A stretch of DNA of 64,000 bases from Brevibacillus laterosporus (GCA_007833815.1 CP033464.1:4458001-4522000); one strand, 5' to 3'; positions 40,216 to 51,236 are shown, counted from the stretch's first letter. Program-made: numbers and translations. Notes: a model not told the origin generated them from the letters alone.

Positions 40216-41999
40216 TGGCTGGAATTCCAAATTATCAAGTTGATAGAAACAAAGCTCACAAAGGAATTAGTATTTTTCAAAAAGGTAGGAACTTTAACAA
40301 GGCTCTAAGCAACCATAATAAATCAGAAAGATTAATGACTGGAATTGGCGTATGGACTAGCTACTATCGATCAAACCCCCATCGTTTTGCAAAAGAGTAT
40401 TTAGGTATTGATCTAAAACTCTTTCAAGTCATCCTGATTTATATGATGAGCGTTTCTCATTACTTCATGTATCTAGCTAGCCGTGGACAAGGTAAAACTT
40501 GGTTAACTGCGATTTATTGTTGTATACGTTCTATTTTATATCCCGAAACCAAAATAGTAATTGCTTCAGGTACTAAAGCTCAAGCAAGAGAAGTAATAGA
40601 AAAAATAGACGATTTAAAGAAAAATTGTCCAAATCTCTTTAGAGAAATCAGCAACCTGTCTACTTCTGCTAATGACCCCAAGGTGGAATTTCACAATGGT
40701 AGTTGGATAAAAGTAGTTGCATCAAACGATGGCGCACGAAGTAAACGAGCCAACTTATTAATAGCAGATGAGTTCAGGATGATTGATCTTGAAATAATCA
40801 ATAAAGTGCTGAGGAAGTTTTTAACTGCTCCAAGACAGCCTAAGTATCTTGGAAAGCCTGAATACGCTCATTTAAAAGAAAGAAATAAGGAAATATATCT
40901 TTCTTCATGCTGGTACAAAATACACTGGTCGTGGGCAAAGCTGCAAGCATTTTTTAAATCCATGACGGACAGTAAACAATATTTTGTATGTGGACTCCCC
41001 TATCAAATGGCAATTAAAGAAGGATTGTTGATGACAGAGCAAGTTGAAGATGAAATGTCGGAATCTGACTTTGATGAAGTTGGTTTTTCTATGGAGATGG
41101 AATGTTTATTTTTTGGTGAATCAGAAAAAGCTTTTTTTAAGTATGAAGACCTTGAAAAAAATAGAAAGCTGCCTAAGCCAATATTTCCAAAACCCATGTA
41201 TTACATAATAAAAGATACCTCTTTTAGATATGAAAATAAGAAAAATGATGAAATTAGACTATTAACTTGTGACATCGCAGGAATGGCAGGAAAGGAAAAT
41301 GACGCAAGTGCTTATTCCATGCTGAGACTGATACCTACTTCCAAAGGCTTTGAGAGACATATTAGTTATATGGAAAGTATGGTGGGAGGTCATACAACTT
41401 CACAAGCTGTGAGAATTCGGCAGCTCATGGAGGATCTTGATTGTGATTTCCTAGTGTTAGATACTCAAAGTTTTGGTTTGGGGATTTATGATCAATTAGT
41501 TCAGCCCCTTTATGATCGAGAAAGACAAGTAGAATACGAACCTTGGACTTGCATAAATGATCAGCGAATGGGTGAACGATGCACCTATCAAAATTCGCCC
41601 AAAAGAATCTACAGCATAAAAGGGAACCCTCAATTTAATAGTGAATGTGCAGTTCTGCTTAGAGACGTACTAAAGCGTGGAAGTATGAAAATGTTAGCAA
41701 AAGAAACAGAAGGCAAAGAATATCTTGAAAAACTTAAAGGATTCAGTTCTTTACCAATTGAACAAAAAGTTAGATTTGAATCTGTGTATATTCAAATCAC
41801 TGCCTTAATTAATGAAATGATTAATCTCGAAGGTGAACGTCTAGATAGTGGGTTAATTAGATTAAAAGAGCCTAGATCTAAGCGTAAAGACCGTTACAGC
41901 TCTATAACTTATGGGAACTATATTGCCACTGAACTAGAACGGCAGCTTCTAAAACAAGATATTTTCGATGAAGATGATGATTTTGTATATTACAACTAA
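40215..41999 (+). CDS. terL: Terminase large subunit
   Basis: 594 residues. ATPase motifs are Walker A SRGQGKTW (89-96) and Walker B LLIADEF (181-187). The C-terminal nuclease part has the acidic strands [13 protein letters not shown] and [12 protein letters not shown] and a later acidic end. It cuts and drives DNA into the prohead through the portal encoded next. SPbeta YonF has a similar size and place. Confidence 0.93.
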   Translation: MAGIPNYQVDRNKAHKGISIFQKGRNFNKALSNHNKSERLMTGIGVWTSYYRSNPHRFAKEYLGIDLKLFQVILIYMMSVSHYFMYLASRGQGKTWLTAIYCCIRSILYPETKIVIASGTKAQAREVIEKIDDLKKNCPNLFREISNLSTSANDPKVEFHNGSWIKVVASNDGARSKRANLLIADEFRMIDLEIINKVLRKFLTAPRQPKYLGKPEYAHLKERNKEIYLSSCWYKIHWSWAKLQAFFKSMTDSKQYFVCGLPYQMAIKEGLLMTEQVEDEMSESDFDEVGFSMEMECLFFGESEKAFFKYEDLEKNRKLPKPIFPKPMYYIIKDTSFRYENKKNDEIRLLTCDIAGMAGKENDASAYSMLRLIPTSKGFERHISYMESMVGGHTTSQAVRIRQLMEDLDCDFLVLDTQSFGLGIYDQLVQPLYDRERQVEYEPWTCINDQRMGERCTYQNSPKRIYSIKGNPQFNSECAVLLRDVLKRGSMKMLAKETEGKEYLEKLKGFSSLPIEQKVRFESVYIQITALINEMINLEGERLDSGLIRLKEPRSKRKDRYSSITYGNYIATELERQLLKQDIFDEDDDFVYYN

Positions 42000-42010
42000 G
42001 GAGGTGAATT

Positions 42011-43534
42011 ATGCCCCGTGGACGACCTAAAAAACCGAAGGTTGATTTTGAAACAGAAAGACAGCTAAATGCTATAGAAGAATATACCGCTCTTTTTGCA
42101 GAAGGCTTTGTTTCAAACATGTTTAATGATGGAATATTGAGCGAAGTATCCTCAAAACAATTGCTTACTTATCTTTCTGATCCTGATAATTACATAACTG
42201 AGTTGAATAATTTAGCTCATTACTATTACATTACTTCTGGTGAAGTTTTCCAATTGTTCGAATTAACTAAGGTTCTTCCTACTCTAAATTATAAGATTGA
42301 AGTGTATGACAAAGGTAAAAACTACGAAAAGAATTTAATGACATGCAATAAAGCTTTAAGAAAAGTGAAACACAAGCAACTGTCTAGAGATATTATAACT
42401 CAGCTCATTTCAACTGGCACACTTGTGGGAATTTGGCTTGGCGATAAAAAGAACCCCTACTTTTACATTTTTGATGATTTAAAGATAGCATCGCCAGCCT
42501 ATAGAGTGAATGGCGAATGGATTATTCAAGTTGATCTATCTGCTATTGGTAGCCTTGATGATTTGCAAAGAAAAGCTTTTCTCGATAATCTTACTCCCTA
42601 TGTCACAGAAAAAATGTATGAAGACTATAGAATAGATTCCTCAAAGAAATTTGTTTATCTCCCCCAAGATCGTACTGTTTGCTTACGTACACATACTTTA
42701 AAAAGGAATCAAGCTTATGGATTAAATTGGGCTTTAACGGGTTTTTTTGATTTACAGCATAAGAAAAAACTAAAAGATATAGAAAAGTCTATTGCCAATA
42801 AAATCATCTCTGCGGTTGCTGTTTTGACTATCGGTAGCGAAAAAAATACAGAGTTAGGAAATTTAAAGTTAAATAAAACTATTAAACAAAAAATCCACTC
42901 TGGTGTTAAGGCTGCTCTTGAAAAGAACCAGTCTAAAGGAATCACTGTCGTATCAATCCCCGACTTTGCCAGCTTAGAGTTTCCTGAAATGAAATCAGAT
43001 GCGTTAGACCCTAAAAAATTTGATTCGATAAACAATGATGTTACCTCTGCCTTTGGGACAAGTCCTGCCATTTTAAATGGTACAGGTGGGAACTTTGCCT
43101 CTGCTAAGATCAGTCTGGAAGTCTTCTACAAGAGAATAGCTATTCTTCTTGAAGATATTGAGCAAGATGTTTATCAAAAACTCTTCAAAATCATCCTCCC
43201 CTCTTCTGTTTTCGATGATTACTACCTCGTTTATGACAAAGAACCTCCTCTTACCCTTAAAGAAAAAGTAGATATCCTAATGAAACTCCACACTCAGGAA
43301 GGCTTTAGTTTAAAAGCAGTAATCGATTTGATGAGTGGATTAGATTTTAACGAGTATGTAAATCAGTCAATTTATGAACAAGAAGAAATGAAGCTTCAAG
43401 AAAAAATTAAGCCGTATGCGAGTGCTTATACCGCCACTGAATCAAATAAAACTGGAAGACCAAATAATGATGAACCCACCTCTGAAAATACCATTAAAAG
43501 CAAAACTAACAATGGTAATGAACAACCCACTTAA
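42011..43534 (+). CDS. Portal protein
   Basis: 507 residues, with AAGGAGGTGAA before the ATG. Position between terminase and protease/scaffold, size, an N-terminal helical part, a central beta domain and an acidic, Asn/Pro-rich tail fit phage portals. The segment TSPAILNGTGGNFASAKISLEVF is characteristic of this group. It forms the ring through which DNA enters. Confidence 0.82.
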   Translation: MPRGRPKKPKVDFETERQLNAIEEYTALFAEGFVSNMFNDGILSEVSSKQLLTYLSDPDNYITELNNLAHYYYITSGEVFQLFELTKVLPTLNYKIEVYDKGKNYEKNLMTCNKALRKVKHKQLSRDIITQLISTGTLVGIWLGDKKNPYFYIFDDLKIASPAYRVNGEWIIQVDLSAIGSLDDLQRKAFLDNLTPYVTEKMYEDYRIDSSKKFVYLPQDRTVCLRTHTLKRNQAYGLNWALTGFFDLQHKKKLKDIEKSIANKIISAVAVLTIGSEKNTELGNLKLNKTIKQKIHSGVKAALEKNQSKGITVVSIPDFASLEFPEMKSDALDPKKFDSINNDVTSAFGTSPAILNGTGGNFASAKISLEVFYKRIAILLEDIEQDVYQKLFKIILPSSVFDDYYLVYDKEPPLTLKEKVDILMKLHTQEGFSLKAVIDLMSGLDFNEYVNQSIYEQEEMKLQEKIKPYASAYTATESNKTGRPNNDEPTSENTIKSKTNNGNEQPT

Positions 43535-43552
43535 AGGAGGTGAGAAATATAA

Positions 43553-45004
43553 GTGGATAAGAAATCGAGCTTCAAGCTTCAACTAAATGAAATTAAACAA
43601 TCTGATGACCCCACTCTTCTATCAGCTACTTTTATCATCCATGATTTTGAAGAGTCATGGCATGGACAAATTGTTTCAAAAGAAGTTTCAATGGGAGCCG
43701 CACACACTTTATTGAATAAACCAATTGTAGCTAAATATTATCCTGTTTCTCAATTTGGAACATTATCTGATGCTCTTGGGGGTCATGAAGAGCACCTTGA
43801 CTATGATCGATATGGCGAACGAACAGTAAAAACTGACACTATTCCGATTGGCGTATTCTCTTCGGAGGGGTACTTAATGGTTATCAATGAAAATGGTCAA
43901 GAAAAAGAAGTTCTCGCAGCCGATGCAGTTCTATGGCGTTTTCGCTTTAGTGATGTATGTGATTTATTACTGGAGTGGTATAGTCGTGGCATTCAGATTT
44001 TTTCGAGTGTGGAATTTTTGTACAGAAATTATTCTTTCAAAGATGGAATTGAATATGTGGAATCACCCATAATTTATGATGGTCACGCCCTATTAAATTC
44101 TGAAGAGCGAAACGGGCATAAGGTAGTTGCTCCAGCATACGATTCCTCTACCCTACTCAGTTTTAATGATTTAAAACAATTTAACAGGCTTATTGCACAA
44201 GCTATCAATCAGAAAGAAAAGGAAGGTGAATCAATGTTTTTCAAAAAAATATGTGAACTGTCACATGAAGACGTTCGTTCAAAACTTTATAATCAAATCT
44301 CAACACAGATGGCAGAGCAAGAATACAACAGTTCTTATATTGTCAGTGTTTTTGATACTTCTTTCATTTTTGAAAGTTGGAATGAACATGATGGGGTTAA
44401 GCATTATAAAGTTGATTACGGTAAAAATGGTGATGTCCTGACAGTAAATATGGATTCAAAAACTGAAGTTGTTGAGCAAAGGACATGGATTACAACAACT
44501 GAAGTTGAGCAAATGCAAACTCAATTAAATGAAGCAAATAAAAAAGCAGAACAATTAGCCTCAGAAAGTCAAATTCTCTCCTCTTCTTTGAACCAGCTCA
44601 CCCAAGATAAAGGTCAGCTTGAGAAACAATTCAACGAAGCCTCGGACAAGCTAATTTCTTTGAGTTCTCAATATCAAGAGTTGCAAACATATAAAGAAAA
44701 GTATGAAACTGAACAACTTGAAAAATCTTTAAACGAGAAAAAATCCTACTATGCAGATAAATTTGAAGCTGTTAATGGTAAGGAAAAGTATGAAACTGAT
44801 GAGGTTCAAACTCTAATTAAGCTTTCTTTGAATTCTTCACTGGAAGGAAAGGATGCTGTTTTGCAACTTAATACTATGCTAGTTGATATGGTTGCTACAG
44901 CGCCTAAGAAACAAGAAGAACACTCTTTTATTAAAGAGTATGCCTCACAGACAAGTAAGCTTTTACCCGATGGTGACGATTTTGAAAGTAGATATGGAAT
45001 TTAA
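43553..45004 (+). CDS. Prohead protease fused to scaffold region
   Basis: 483 residues with GTG start. The N-terminal 200 residues (LSATFIIHDFEESWHGQIV, GHEEHLDYDRYGER, a His- and Ser-containing strand order) suit a capsid maturation protease, followed by a coiled coil (about 310-400) as in scaffolds. It lies between portal and capsid genes as expected. The catalytic residues are not certain. Confidence 0.6.
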   Translation: MDKKSSFKLQLNEIKQSDDPTLLSATFIIHDFEESWHGQIVSKEVSMGAAHTLLNKPIVAKYYPVSQFGTLSDALGGHEEHLDYDRYGERTVKTDTIPIGVFSSEGYLMVINENGQEKEVLAADAVLWRFRFSDVCDLLLEWYSRGIQIFSSVEFLYRNYSFKDGIEYVESPIIYDGHALLNSEERNGHKVVAPAYDSSTLLSFNDLKQFNRLIAQAINQKEKEGESMFFKKICELSHEDVRSKLYNQISTQMAEQEYNSSYIVSVFDTSFIFESWNEHDGVKHYKVDYGKNGDVLTVNMDSKTEVVEQRTWITTTEVEQMQTQLNEANKKAEQLASESQILSSSLNQLTQDKGQLEKQFNEASDKLISLSSQYQELQTYKEKYETEQLEKSLNEKKSYYADKFEAVNGKEKYETDEVQTLIKLSLNSSLEGKDAVLQLNTMLVDMVATAPKKQEEHSFIKEYASQTSKLLPDGDDFESRYGI

Positions 45005-45035
45005 TTAAACAAATTTTAATAGGAGGCTTATATAA

Positions 45036-45569
45036 ATGACTACTCGTCAAATGCAAACTCTAACTCAACGTGGTAATCACGAAGTTGGTAATTTAAATGC
45101 AATTAAGGTACGCACTTTAGCAAATGGTGCGATTGTAGAAGGTGGTGATATTGATAACTTTACTCTAGTTGAACTAGGTTTTAATGCAGAGGGTGAAAGA
45201 ACTTGTAAGCAATTAACTAATGTTGAAAATGAATCTTATCTTATTGCAACACCAGAAGATCGCTATTTAGGTGAGGAATTAATTGATTTCTTTAATGCTG
45301 AAGGAGAGCGTGCTCGTATCGTTTATTGGTATAAAGGTTTTCGTTATGACACTTCTGCTTTTAAGCTCAATTCTGGCGTAACTGAAGTGAAAGAAAATCA
45401 AGTCGCACACTTTGACCCCACATCAAAAAAATACATTATTTCTTTGGCTTCCTCGCCTCATGCCGATTACGTAAAATCTAAAACTAAATTCCTTGTTGTC
45501 AGTAATGAAGATAATCTGGAATACACCTGTGGTAAACCGCTTGTTAAGTTAGAAGTTCAAGAATTTTAA
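45036..45569 (+). CDS. Capsid-associated or decoration-like protein
   Basis: 177 residues, beta-rich, ahead of the major capsid gene with its own strong AGGAGG site. Position suggests a head decoration or head-stabilising protein. No motif confirms it. Confidence 0.5.
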   Translation: MTTRQMQTLTQRGNHEVGNLNAIKVRTLANGAIVEGGDIDNFTLVELGFNAEGERTCKQLTNVENESYLIATPEDRYLGEELIDFFNAEGERARIVYWYKGFRYDTSAFKLNSGVTEVKENQVAHFDPTSKKYIISLASSPHADYVKSKTKFLVVSNEDNLEYTCGKPLVKLEVQEF

Positions 45570-45598
45570 TCAATTAAATAGAATAAGGAGCAATGTAA

Positions 45599-46597
45599 AT
45601 GAAGCAAATCGATAATGGTAAATTAAAAGAACTTTTTAATAGAGTTTACAATAGCAAAATGGATAAAACTGATCAAGAAGACTTAAAAACCTATTGCAGT
45701 AAGGTTTTTAGCACAAGTTATCCTGATCCCTCTCTTCTTCATCAATTTAACTCTCTAATTGTGCAAAAGGCAGATGAAATTGCTAAACCCAAGGTGACTG
45801 AGATTATTGGATTGTTAGCAACTTTAAAAACAGCCGATCGAAATACTGTTGTAAAATATGAACTTCCCCAAAAATTTAAAGCAAAGGTACAATGGAGTGC
45901 TAATGGTTCTGGAGTAGATTTGGTACGTATCGATGGAAAAAAATATGTAACTGCTATTCCTAACAAGTTCTCTACTGGATTTTACTATGAACCTTTCGGT
46001 GATACCAAAGAAGTTGTTGAGTATTTTAATAAATTAATTGATGATGTAGCAAATGCAAAAGTTCGCCTGTATTTAGACGCTATTTCAAAAATTACACAAA
46101 AAGCAATCCTCTCTGGTAAAATTCCTGCAAAAAATGTTAAGCAAGGTGCAAATTTAAAAATTACAGATTACAACAGTTTAGCTTCTGTTCTATCAAGATA
46201 TGGTGGTCGTCCAATTTTTGTTGCTGATAGCTTGTTGATTGACTATTTTGCAATGCAACAACCAGCAAATCTAATTAGTGATCCTAGAAAAGATGAGCTT
46301 CTTACATCGCTAAATATCTCTACAGTGGGTAGAACTAATGCAGTTAATCTTGTCAATCCATTTATTGATGATTTCAATTCTAAAGTTGAGCTTCCAGTAA
46401 ACGTAGGTTATATGTTCGCAGGTGATGTTAAACAAAAGCCTTTTGCTGTAACAGAATTTGGTGCTCTTCAACAAATGACTGAGCAAAACATGGAAGATGA
46501 ACGGATTAAGATGAAAATTGTTCAATTTGCAGATATCAGACTCCTATTTGGACAAATCTTAGGAATTCTAAAAGAAGACGCTGCTGTAGCAATCTAA
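45599..46597 (+). CDS. Major capsid protein
   Basis: 332 residues. A helical N-terminal arm, the following beta strands (STGFYYEPFGDTKEVVEYF) and a long spine-like helix, then GRPIFVADSLLIDYF and a late strand set, fit HK97-type capsid proteins of SPbeta-like phages. Size and place support the call. Confidence 0.75.
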   Translation: MKQIDNGKLKELFNRVYNSKMDKTDQEDLKTYCSKVFSTSYPDPSLLHQFNSLIVQKADEIAKPKVTEIIGLLATLKTADRNTVVKYELPQKFKAKVQWSANGSGVDLVRIDGKKYVTAIPNKFSTGFYYEPFGDTKEVVEYFNKLIDDVANAKVRLYLDAISKITQKAILSGKIPAKNVKQGANLKITDYNSLASVLSRYGGRPIFVADSLLIDYFAMQQPANLISDPRKDELLTSLNISTVGRTNAVNLVNPFIDDFNSKVELPVNVGYMFAGDVKQKPFAVTEFGALQQMTEQNMEDERIKMKIVQFADIRLLFGQILGILKEDAAVAI

Positions 46598-46601
46598 TAA
46601 A

Positions 46602-46622
46602 TAGAAGAGATTTCTTCTCTTC
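46602..46622 (+). other. Hairpin after the capsid gene
   Basis: GAAGAGA and TCTCTTC pair around five bases between the capsid stop and the next ribosome site; there is no T run, so it may protect the capsid mRNA. Confidence 0.4.
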
Positions 46623-46649
46623 AGATGACATTAAGGAGGATAAATTCAC

Positions 46650-47129
46650 ATGGAAAAAATGATTAATGTGGCAAGATATCGTAACACACCTTACGTAGTA
46701 AATTATCAGTTTAATAATGGTAATGAAAAAACGTATCAATGGACTGGGAGCACTAAGGCTAAGGTTGATATTAAGTCAGTTCCTCAGCAACTCGTTGATT
46801 ATTTACTTATGTCCAGTCAAACATTCCGTGATGGTGAATTAGTTATCGTTAACGATTCCGATGAAGCCAAGGAAGCCCTTGAAAATATCACTGATAAGGA
46901 AAATTACGAAAGTAATACACGTACACGTCAAGAAATTGTTACGTTACTTAAAATGAATCCTACTAAGTTGAAGACTGAATTGAAAAAAGTAACTTCTGAT
47001 TCTGAAAAAAGGTTCATTCTAGACGTTGCCAAAGAAGAAAAAATTGATAGTGCTGCTACTCGAAAAGTATTGGCTGATTGGTCTGAAATTCCTCAAGACA
47101 TTCTGTTTGAAGACGAAGAAAAAGAATAA
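46650..47129 (+). CDS. Head protein, unknown role
   Basis: 159 residues. A beta-rich N-terminus with small Lys-rich motifs, then a helical acidic C-terminus. It sits right after the capsid gene, where head-associated proteins are common. Confidence 0.5.
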   Translation: MEKMINVARYRNTPYVVNYQFNNGNEKTYQWTGSTKAKVDIKSVPQQLVDYLLMSSQTFRDGELVIVNDSDEAKEALENITDKENYESNTRTRQEIVTLLKMNPTKLKTELKKVTSDSEKRFILDVAKEEKIDSAATRKVLADWSEIPQDILFEDEEKE

Positions 47130-47141
47130 GCTGGTGTTGCC

Positions 47142-47543
47142 ATGAAGAACACTACCTACGATCAAATCTACACCACTTTTATCACTCGTTGTAAAGTTGA
47201 CGATCTGGAACTTCCCCAAAATGATGAACAAATCTATGATTTCATCCACGGAGCAATAATGGATTACAACAATCGTCTTCGTGAAGATATTGATTGGGAT
47301 GACACAAGTGAGACAGTTTCAAAAAAATTACCAAATGATGACCTTCTCCTACTTGCTCACTATCTAAGGATTACCTTTTTAAAAAACCAGTTAATTTACT
47401 TCACTAATACTTGGCAACCATTCACAAAAGATATCGGATTAAAGAATTATCAGGCTCAATTACGATCACTTGATACCCTTGTGGCAAATGAAGAAAAAAA
47501 AGTCGAGAACATCATACAGAATCGAGCTGATGACTATTTATGA
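47142..47543 (+). CDS. Head-tail connector protein
   Basis: 133 residues, mainly helical, like gp6/gp15-type adaptors that attach to the portal. It overlaps the next gene by 4 bp (ATGA). Function by position. Confidence 0.55.
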   Translation: MKNTTYDQIYTTFITRCKVDDLELPQNDEQIYDFIHGAIMDYNNRLREDIDWDDTSETVSKKLPNDDLLLLAHYLRITFLKNQLIYFTNTWQPFTKDIGLKNYQAQLRSLDTLVANEEKKVENIIQNRADDYL

Positions 47544-47770
47544 TGATTAATAATGAGTTCGATCAATTAGAAAATATCCAAGTATATTGTGAACGTCTAA
47601 GCAGAAAAAATAATTCTACTCTTTTCCGTCTTGAAAAGTTTACTGGACTAAAATTATTACAAGAAGAAGAATTGAGAGAGATACGAGAAATTATATTGTC
47701 GGTCAGTGGTGAGATTTCACGTCTTCCTAGTAAGTTAGCCTGCGGATGTGATTGCGATAAAAAGCTATAA
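47540..47770 (+). CDS. Small helical connector-region protein
   Basis: 76 residues, helical and charged with two cysteines near the end (CGCDCDKK). It overlaps both neighbours, so translation is coupled. No function recognised. Confidence 0.5.
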   Translation: MMINNEFDQLENIQVYCERLSRKNNSTLFRLEKFTGLKLLQEEELREIREIILSVSGEISRLPSKLACGCDCDKKL

Positions 47771-48917
47771 AAATTATCACAATGCAAATATTACAGAGAA
47801 GTATATGAGAGATGGGAACAAGCTTTTAGACATGACTTTAAACGGGCTTGGTGGAACTGAGGTAGTCATTAATGGAGTTATTAAATTAGCTAGTATTCTT
47901 AGTAAATATTCTAAAACAGAACAGTGGTTGAAAACTCTAATTATGCGAAATGGTGATTTTAGTGTAGGCGACATTGTTAAGGTAAATGGACGAAACTGGC
48001 TCGTTACTTTGCTTGATCAAGAGAACCCCTTATATCAAAAAGGAACAATGATCTTTTGTAATCAAACAATAAGATGGCAAGACCAGTTTGTTGTTTATGA
48101 ATCGCCATGTTATGTAACTAAGTTGGGGTACATTGGTGGTACTGAAGAAGATAAGAATTTCACCCTACCAGATAAGCAAATGAGAGTAATCATTCCTGAA
48201 ACAGAGGCTACATCAAGGATTAGACGTGATAGGCGTTTTATATTTAACCATTCTGTTTTTAAAGTCATAGACCTCAATCTTTTAAATGATGGCTTGATTG
48301 ATCTTGTTGTAGCGGAAGATGTTAGTAACATTAAAGATAACTTCAATCTTGGTATAGCTGACTACACTCCATGCTCCAATGAAATAAGAATTTCATCACT
48401 TGAGTATGAGCTACAAAAAGGAAGCTCTTTTAAATTAAAAGTTGATGTTCTTCAGAATGGCTCTCCACTTCCCTCTCCCCCACTTTCTTATACAAGCAAC
48501 TTCCCTAATGTCGTAAATGTTGATAAGAATGGAATTTGTCATGGGTTAGATATTGGTCAAGCAAATATCACAGTATCTATGGGTTCTTTATCCTCCTCTA
48601 TCTTGGTTAATGTAACTGAAGATGTAAGAGATAATTTCTTAATAGATATCATTGGTAGTGAAACAATAGTGCAAAGTGATACAGAAAGATATTCAGTGAT
48701 CTTTAGTAATAATGGAATTGAAATTGATGATATTCAAGTATCATGGTTGATCACAGATGATCATGATAAACCAATCAATTATCTTACCATAGCAAATGCT
48801 AATCAAAAATCGTGTACTGTCCAAGCTACTAAGAAGCTTGGTTATTTTAGGTTATGGGCAAAAGCTGGAGAGATAACTGATTACAAAGAAATCAAAGTAA
48901 AAAGCTTATTTGGATAG
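47748..48917 (+). CDS. Head closure protein with bacterial Ig-like domain
   Basis: 389 residues, GTG start overlapping the previous gene by 23 bp; an ATG 19 codons later is an alternative. The first 200 residues suit a head-completion protein. Residues about 210-290 (LQKGSSFKLKVDVLQNG, VVNVDKNGICHGLDIGQANI) are a BIG2-type Ig domain, usual on the surface of virions to stick to carbohydrates. A second Ig-like segment follows. Confidence 0.65.
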   Translation: MIAIKSYKNYHNANITEKYMRDGNKLLDMTLNGLGGTEVVINGVIKLASILSKYSKTEQWLKTLIMRNGDFSVGDIVKVNGRNWLVTLLDQENPLYQKGTMIFCNQTIRWQDQFVVYESPCYVTKLGYIGGTEEDKNFTLPDKQMRVIIPETEATSRIRRDRRFIFNHSVFKVIDLNLLNDGLIDLVVAEDVSNIKDNFNLGIADYTPCSNEIRISSLEYELQKGSSFKLKVDVLQNGSPLPSPPLSYTSNFPNVVNVDKNGICHGLDIGQANITVSMGSLSSSILVNVTEDVRDNFLIDIIGSETIVQSDTERYSVIFSNNGIEIDDIQVSWLITDDHDKPINYLTIANANQKSCTVQATKKLGYFRLWAKAGEITDYKEIKVKSLFG

Positions 48918-48925
48918 GAGGATAC

Positions 48926-49423
48926 ATGAAAAGATTAAGGCTATGGAGTCCAAATTTACAATCTATTATTTTGGAGCTAATTAAAAATCAAAGACTATGC
49001 AAACTAATTCACTATAATAATGAGAATCCTTTAGAACAACCTGATATCTTGAAGCCTTCTTCATTAATAATGAAGAATATCTTTCCCTATCCATTTGATC
49101 TTGAAACTACAGATTCTGATTGCGTCCAACTTAGGATAAGTTATCCAGAGCTGAATATTAAACACAGAGTTATCGAAAATACAGATGTCTTATTTGAAGT
49201 TGTCATGTCAAAGAATCTGTGGAGCATCAGTACAGATAGCGAGACAGCTCTTCGTCCTTTTGAGATATTGAGTGAGATTTTAGACCAGCTTGCTGATAAG
49301 AGTATTGAAAAAGTTGGGAGACTTAATTTCCTCAATGCTAGGTTTGTAAAATATAATTCAAAGTTTAATGGATATGAGTTAACCGCTGTGATGGAGACTA
49401 TCGGGACAGGAAGAAAAAAATGA
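48926..49423 (+). CDS. Tail completion/terminator protein (probable)
   Basis: 165 residues, alpha/beta, behind AGGAGG and followed by a 4-bp overlap with the next gene. Place and size suit a tail terminator. No motif. Confidence 0.5.
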   Translation: MKRLRLWSPNLQSIILELIKNQRLCKLIHYNNENPLEQPDILKPSSLIMKNIFPYPFDLETTDSDCVQLRISYPELNIKHRVIENTDVLFEVVMSKNLWSISTDSETALRPFEILSEILDQLADKSIEKVGRLNFLNARFVKYNSKFNGYELTAVMETIGTGRKK

Positions 49424-50157
49424 ACACTAACGAACTAATCAAATTAAGAACAATGGCTGGACTTCCTACCCCACTAGATGCTTTCACTGTATCCCCTTTT
49501 ACCTTAAGAGAAATTGTTCAATACGGATATGATAAGCATAACCAACATCTTCATATCTTAACTTTAGATATATCCTCCTTACTCTCTCCACAAGATTTTT
49601 CAAGATTATCCCCTCACTTTTCACTTTACGACTTAGCATTAGTTGACACAAATTATCTGACTTTGTTTGTAAGTGCCCTGCTCTATTTTCTGCGTGAAAA
49701 AGAAATTCATTATGACAGTGAGCTTGGTTTTGTTTTCGGAGACATTAGTGATTCAAAAATTATCTCTAAGGATAATTTTGTGGAACTGATAGAGATTATA
49801 AAGATTCAAAATAATTATCATTCTATTGAGGAAAATGACTACAAACCTGCTAATAGTGGAGCTGAGAAGATTAAGCAAATACTTCTTGCAGGTAGAAAAA
49901 GGGTTCAAGAAGTCAAATCAAAGTCTAATGCTATTCAAGAAGAATCTCTTTCTCTCTTAGACTTAATATCAATAACTTCTGCTAATGCCAATGGTATTAG
50001 CATTTTTAATGTCTTTGATATGAATATGGTTCAGTTTAATGATCAATTTAATCGAATGAAATTACTTGATGATTATCAAGTAAATATTCAGGCATTAATG
50101 CATGGTGCGGATTCAAAATCAATTGAGCTAAAACACTGGATGACTAAAATTAAATAA
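49420..50157 (+). CDS. Unknown 245-residue head-tail region protein
   Basis: Mostly helical, with an acidic middle. It starts inside the stop of the previous gene (ATGA) and precedes the tail tube gene. Probably structural or an assembly factor. Confidence 0.5.
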   Translation: MNTNELIKLRTMAGLPTPLDAFTVSPFTLREIVQYGYDKHNQHLHILTLDISSLLSPQDFSRLSPHFSLYDLALVDTNYLTLFVSALLYFLREKEIHYDSELGFVFGDISDSKIISKDNFVELIEIIKIQNNYHSIEENDYKPANSGAEKIKQILLAGRKRVQEVKSKSNAIQEESLSLLDLISITSANANGISIFNVFDMNMVQFNDQFNRMKLLDDYQVNIQALMHGADSKSIELKHWMTKIK

Positions 50158-50177
50158 ATATTGGAGGAATTCTATAC

Positions 50178-50942
50178 ATGCAATATGGTGTACGTGAAAT
50201 TTGCAATGTTGTATTGAAAGACATTGTAACAAAGGAGCCTGTAGCATACTTTGAAACTTTAAAAACTTCAACATTGGAGTTTAGTGGAAGTACCGTATAT
50301 GCTACTGGTGGTAGAGGTAATCCCAAACGTATTGGTTGGGACAGTGACCGTGAAATTTCCATGAAAATGGAAGATGGTTTAATTTCGAAAGAAACATTCG
50401 CAATTGCAACTGGAACAACGTTTAAAGCTACCACCCGACCTATCCATAAAAAAGAAGTTCTTACAGTTGAAGAAGATGGTACTGATAAAATTATTAAACT
50501 GACTAAAAAGCCTACAACTACCAAAGGCTACAATACCTTTTTCTTTAAAACAGATGATGGATCTTCCATGCTTGAAAAATTGTCTGGTTCTGTAACTACT
50601 ACAGGATCAACAACAAAAGTTAAACTTACCGGTTCTATCGAATCTGGAGATATGGTAATTGCTGATTATTATATTGACGCACCAACAAAAAGCCAGTCAA
50701 TGGACATTACAAGTAAAACGTTCCCTGGTACATACCTACTTGAGGCTGACACTTTATGGCGCAATGAAGATGACGAAGACTTTGAGGCTAAATACACCAT
50801 TCCTAAGTTGAAAATTAAGCCTAACTTCACTCTGACACACGGTGCTGCTGGCGATCCTTCTGTATTTAATTTTGAAGCTGAAGTTCTAGCTGACAAGAAA
50901 TCTGGAGATGGAATGGTATTTATTGACTTACTTGAAGAATAA
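50178..50942 (+). CDS. Major tail tube protein
   Basis: 254 residues, with TTGGAGG before the ATG. Beta-rich with the pattern usual for tail tube proteins of Gram-positive siphophages: VKDIVTKEPVAYFETLKT, a glycine strand (TVYATGGRGNPKRIGWD) and DREISMKMEDGLIS. It lies before chaperone-like genes and the tape measure. Confidence 0.75.
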   Translation: MQYGVREICNVVLKDIVTKEPVAYFETLKTSTLEFSGSTVYATGGRGNPKRIGWDSDREISMKMEDGLISKETFAIATGTTFKATTRPIHKKEVLTVEEDGTDKIIKLTKKPTTTKGYNTFFFKTDDGSSMLEKLSGSVTTTGSTTKVKLTGSIESGDMVIADYYIDAPTKSQSMDITSKTFPGTYLLEADTLWRNEDDEDFEAKYTIPKLKIKPNFTLTHGAAGDPSVFNFEAEVLADKKSGDGMVFIDLLEE

Positions 50943-50960
50943 AAAATCGGAAGTGAAGCA

Positions 50961-51233
50961 ATGAAAATGAAAGTAGAATACCTTCGTTTTGGAGAAGTCA
51001 CGGAGATTGAAAGTGCTCGAATCCCAATAGATGATAATACATTTGAAGAGTTTAGGATCATTTTGAAAACAGTAAATGACATTCCCCTTCCTCACCTATC
51101 TATTAGACGTGTCGATGAAACAATCGCTCATGAAACTGAATTAATACTCTCTTCCGAAGAATTAGGTGATCACCTTAAATTAATTCAAAGTTTTGCTAAG
51201 CAAATTAAAAATATGAGAACTACGGAGGCTTAA
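50961..51233 (+). CDS. Small tail-region protein
   Basis: 90 residues, mixed alpha/beta, between tail tube and tape measure. No motif. Confidence 0.5.
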   Translation: MKMKVEYLRFGEVTEIESARIPIDDNTFEEFRIILKTVNDIPLPHLSIRRVDETIAHETELILSSEELGDHLKLIQSFAKQIKNMRTTEA

Positions 51234-51236
51234 TTA

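Noticed and set aside
46310-46525. Leftward frame inside the capsid gene
   Set aside because: Antisense shadow of a well-supported coding region.
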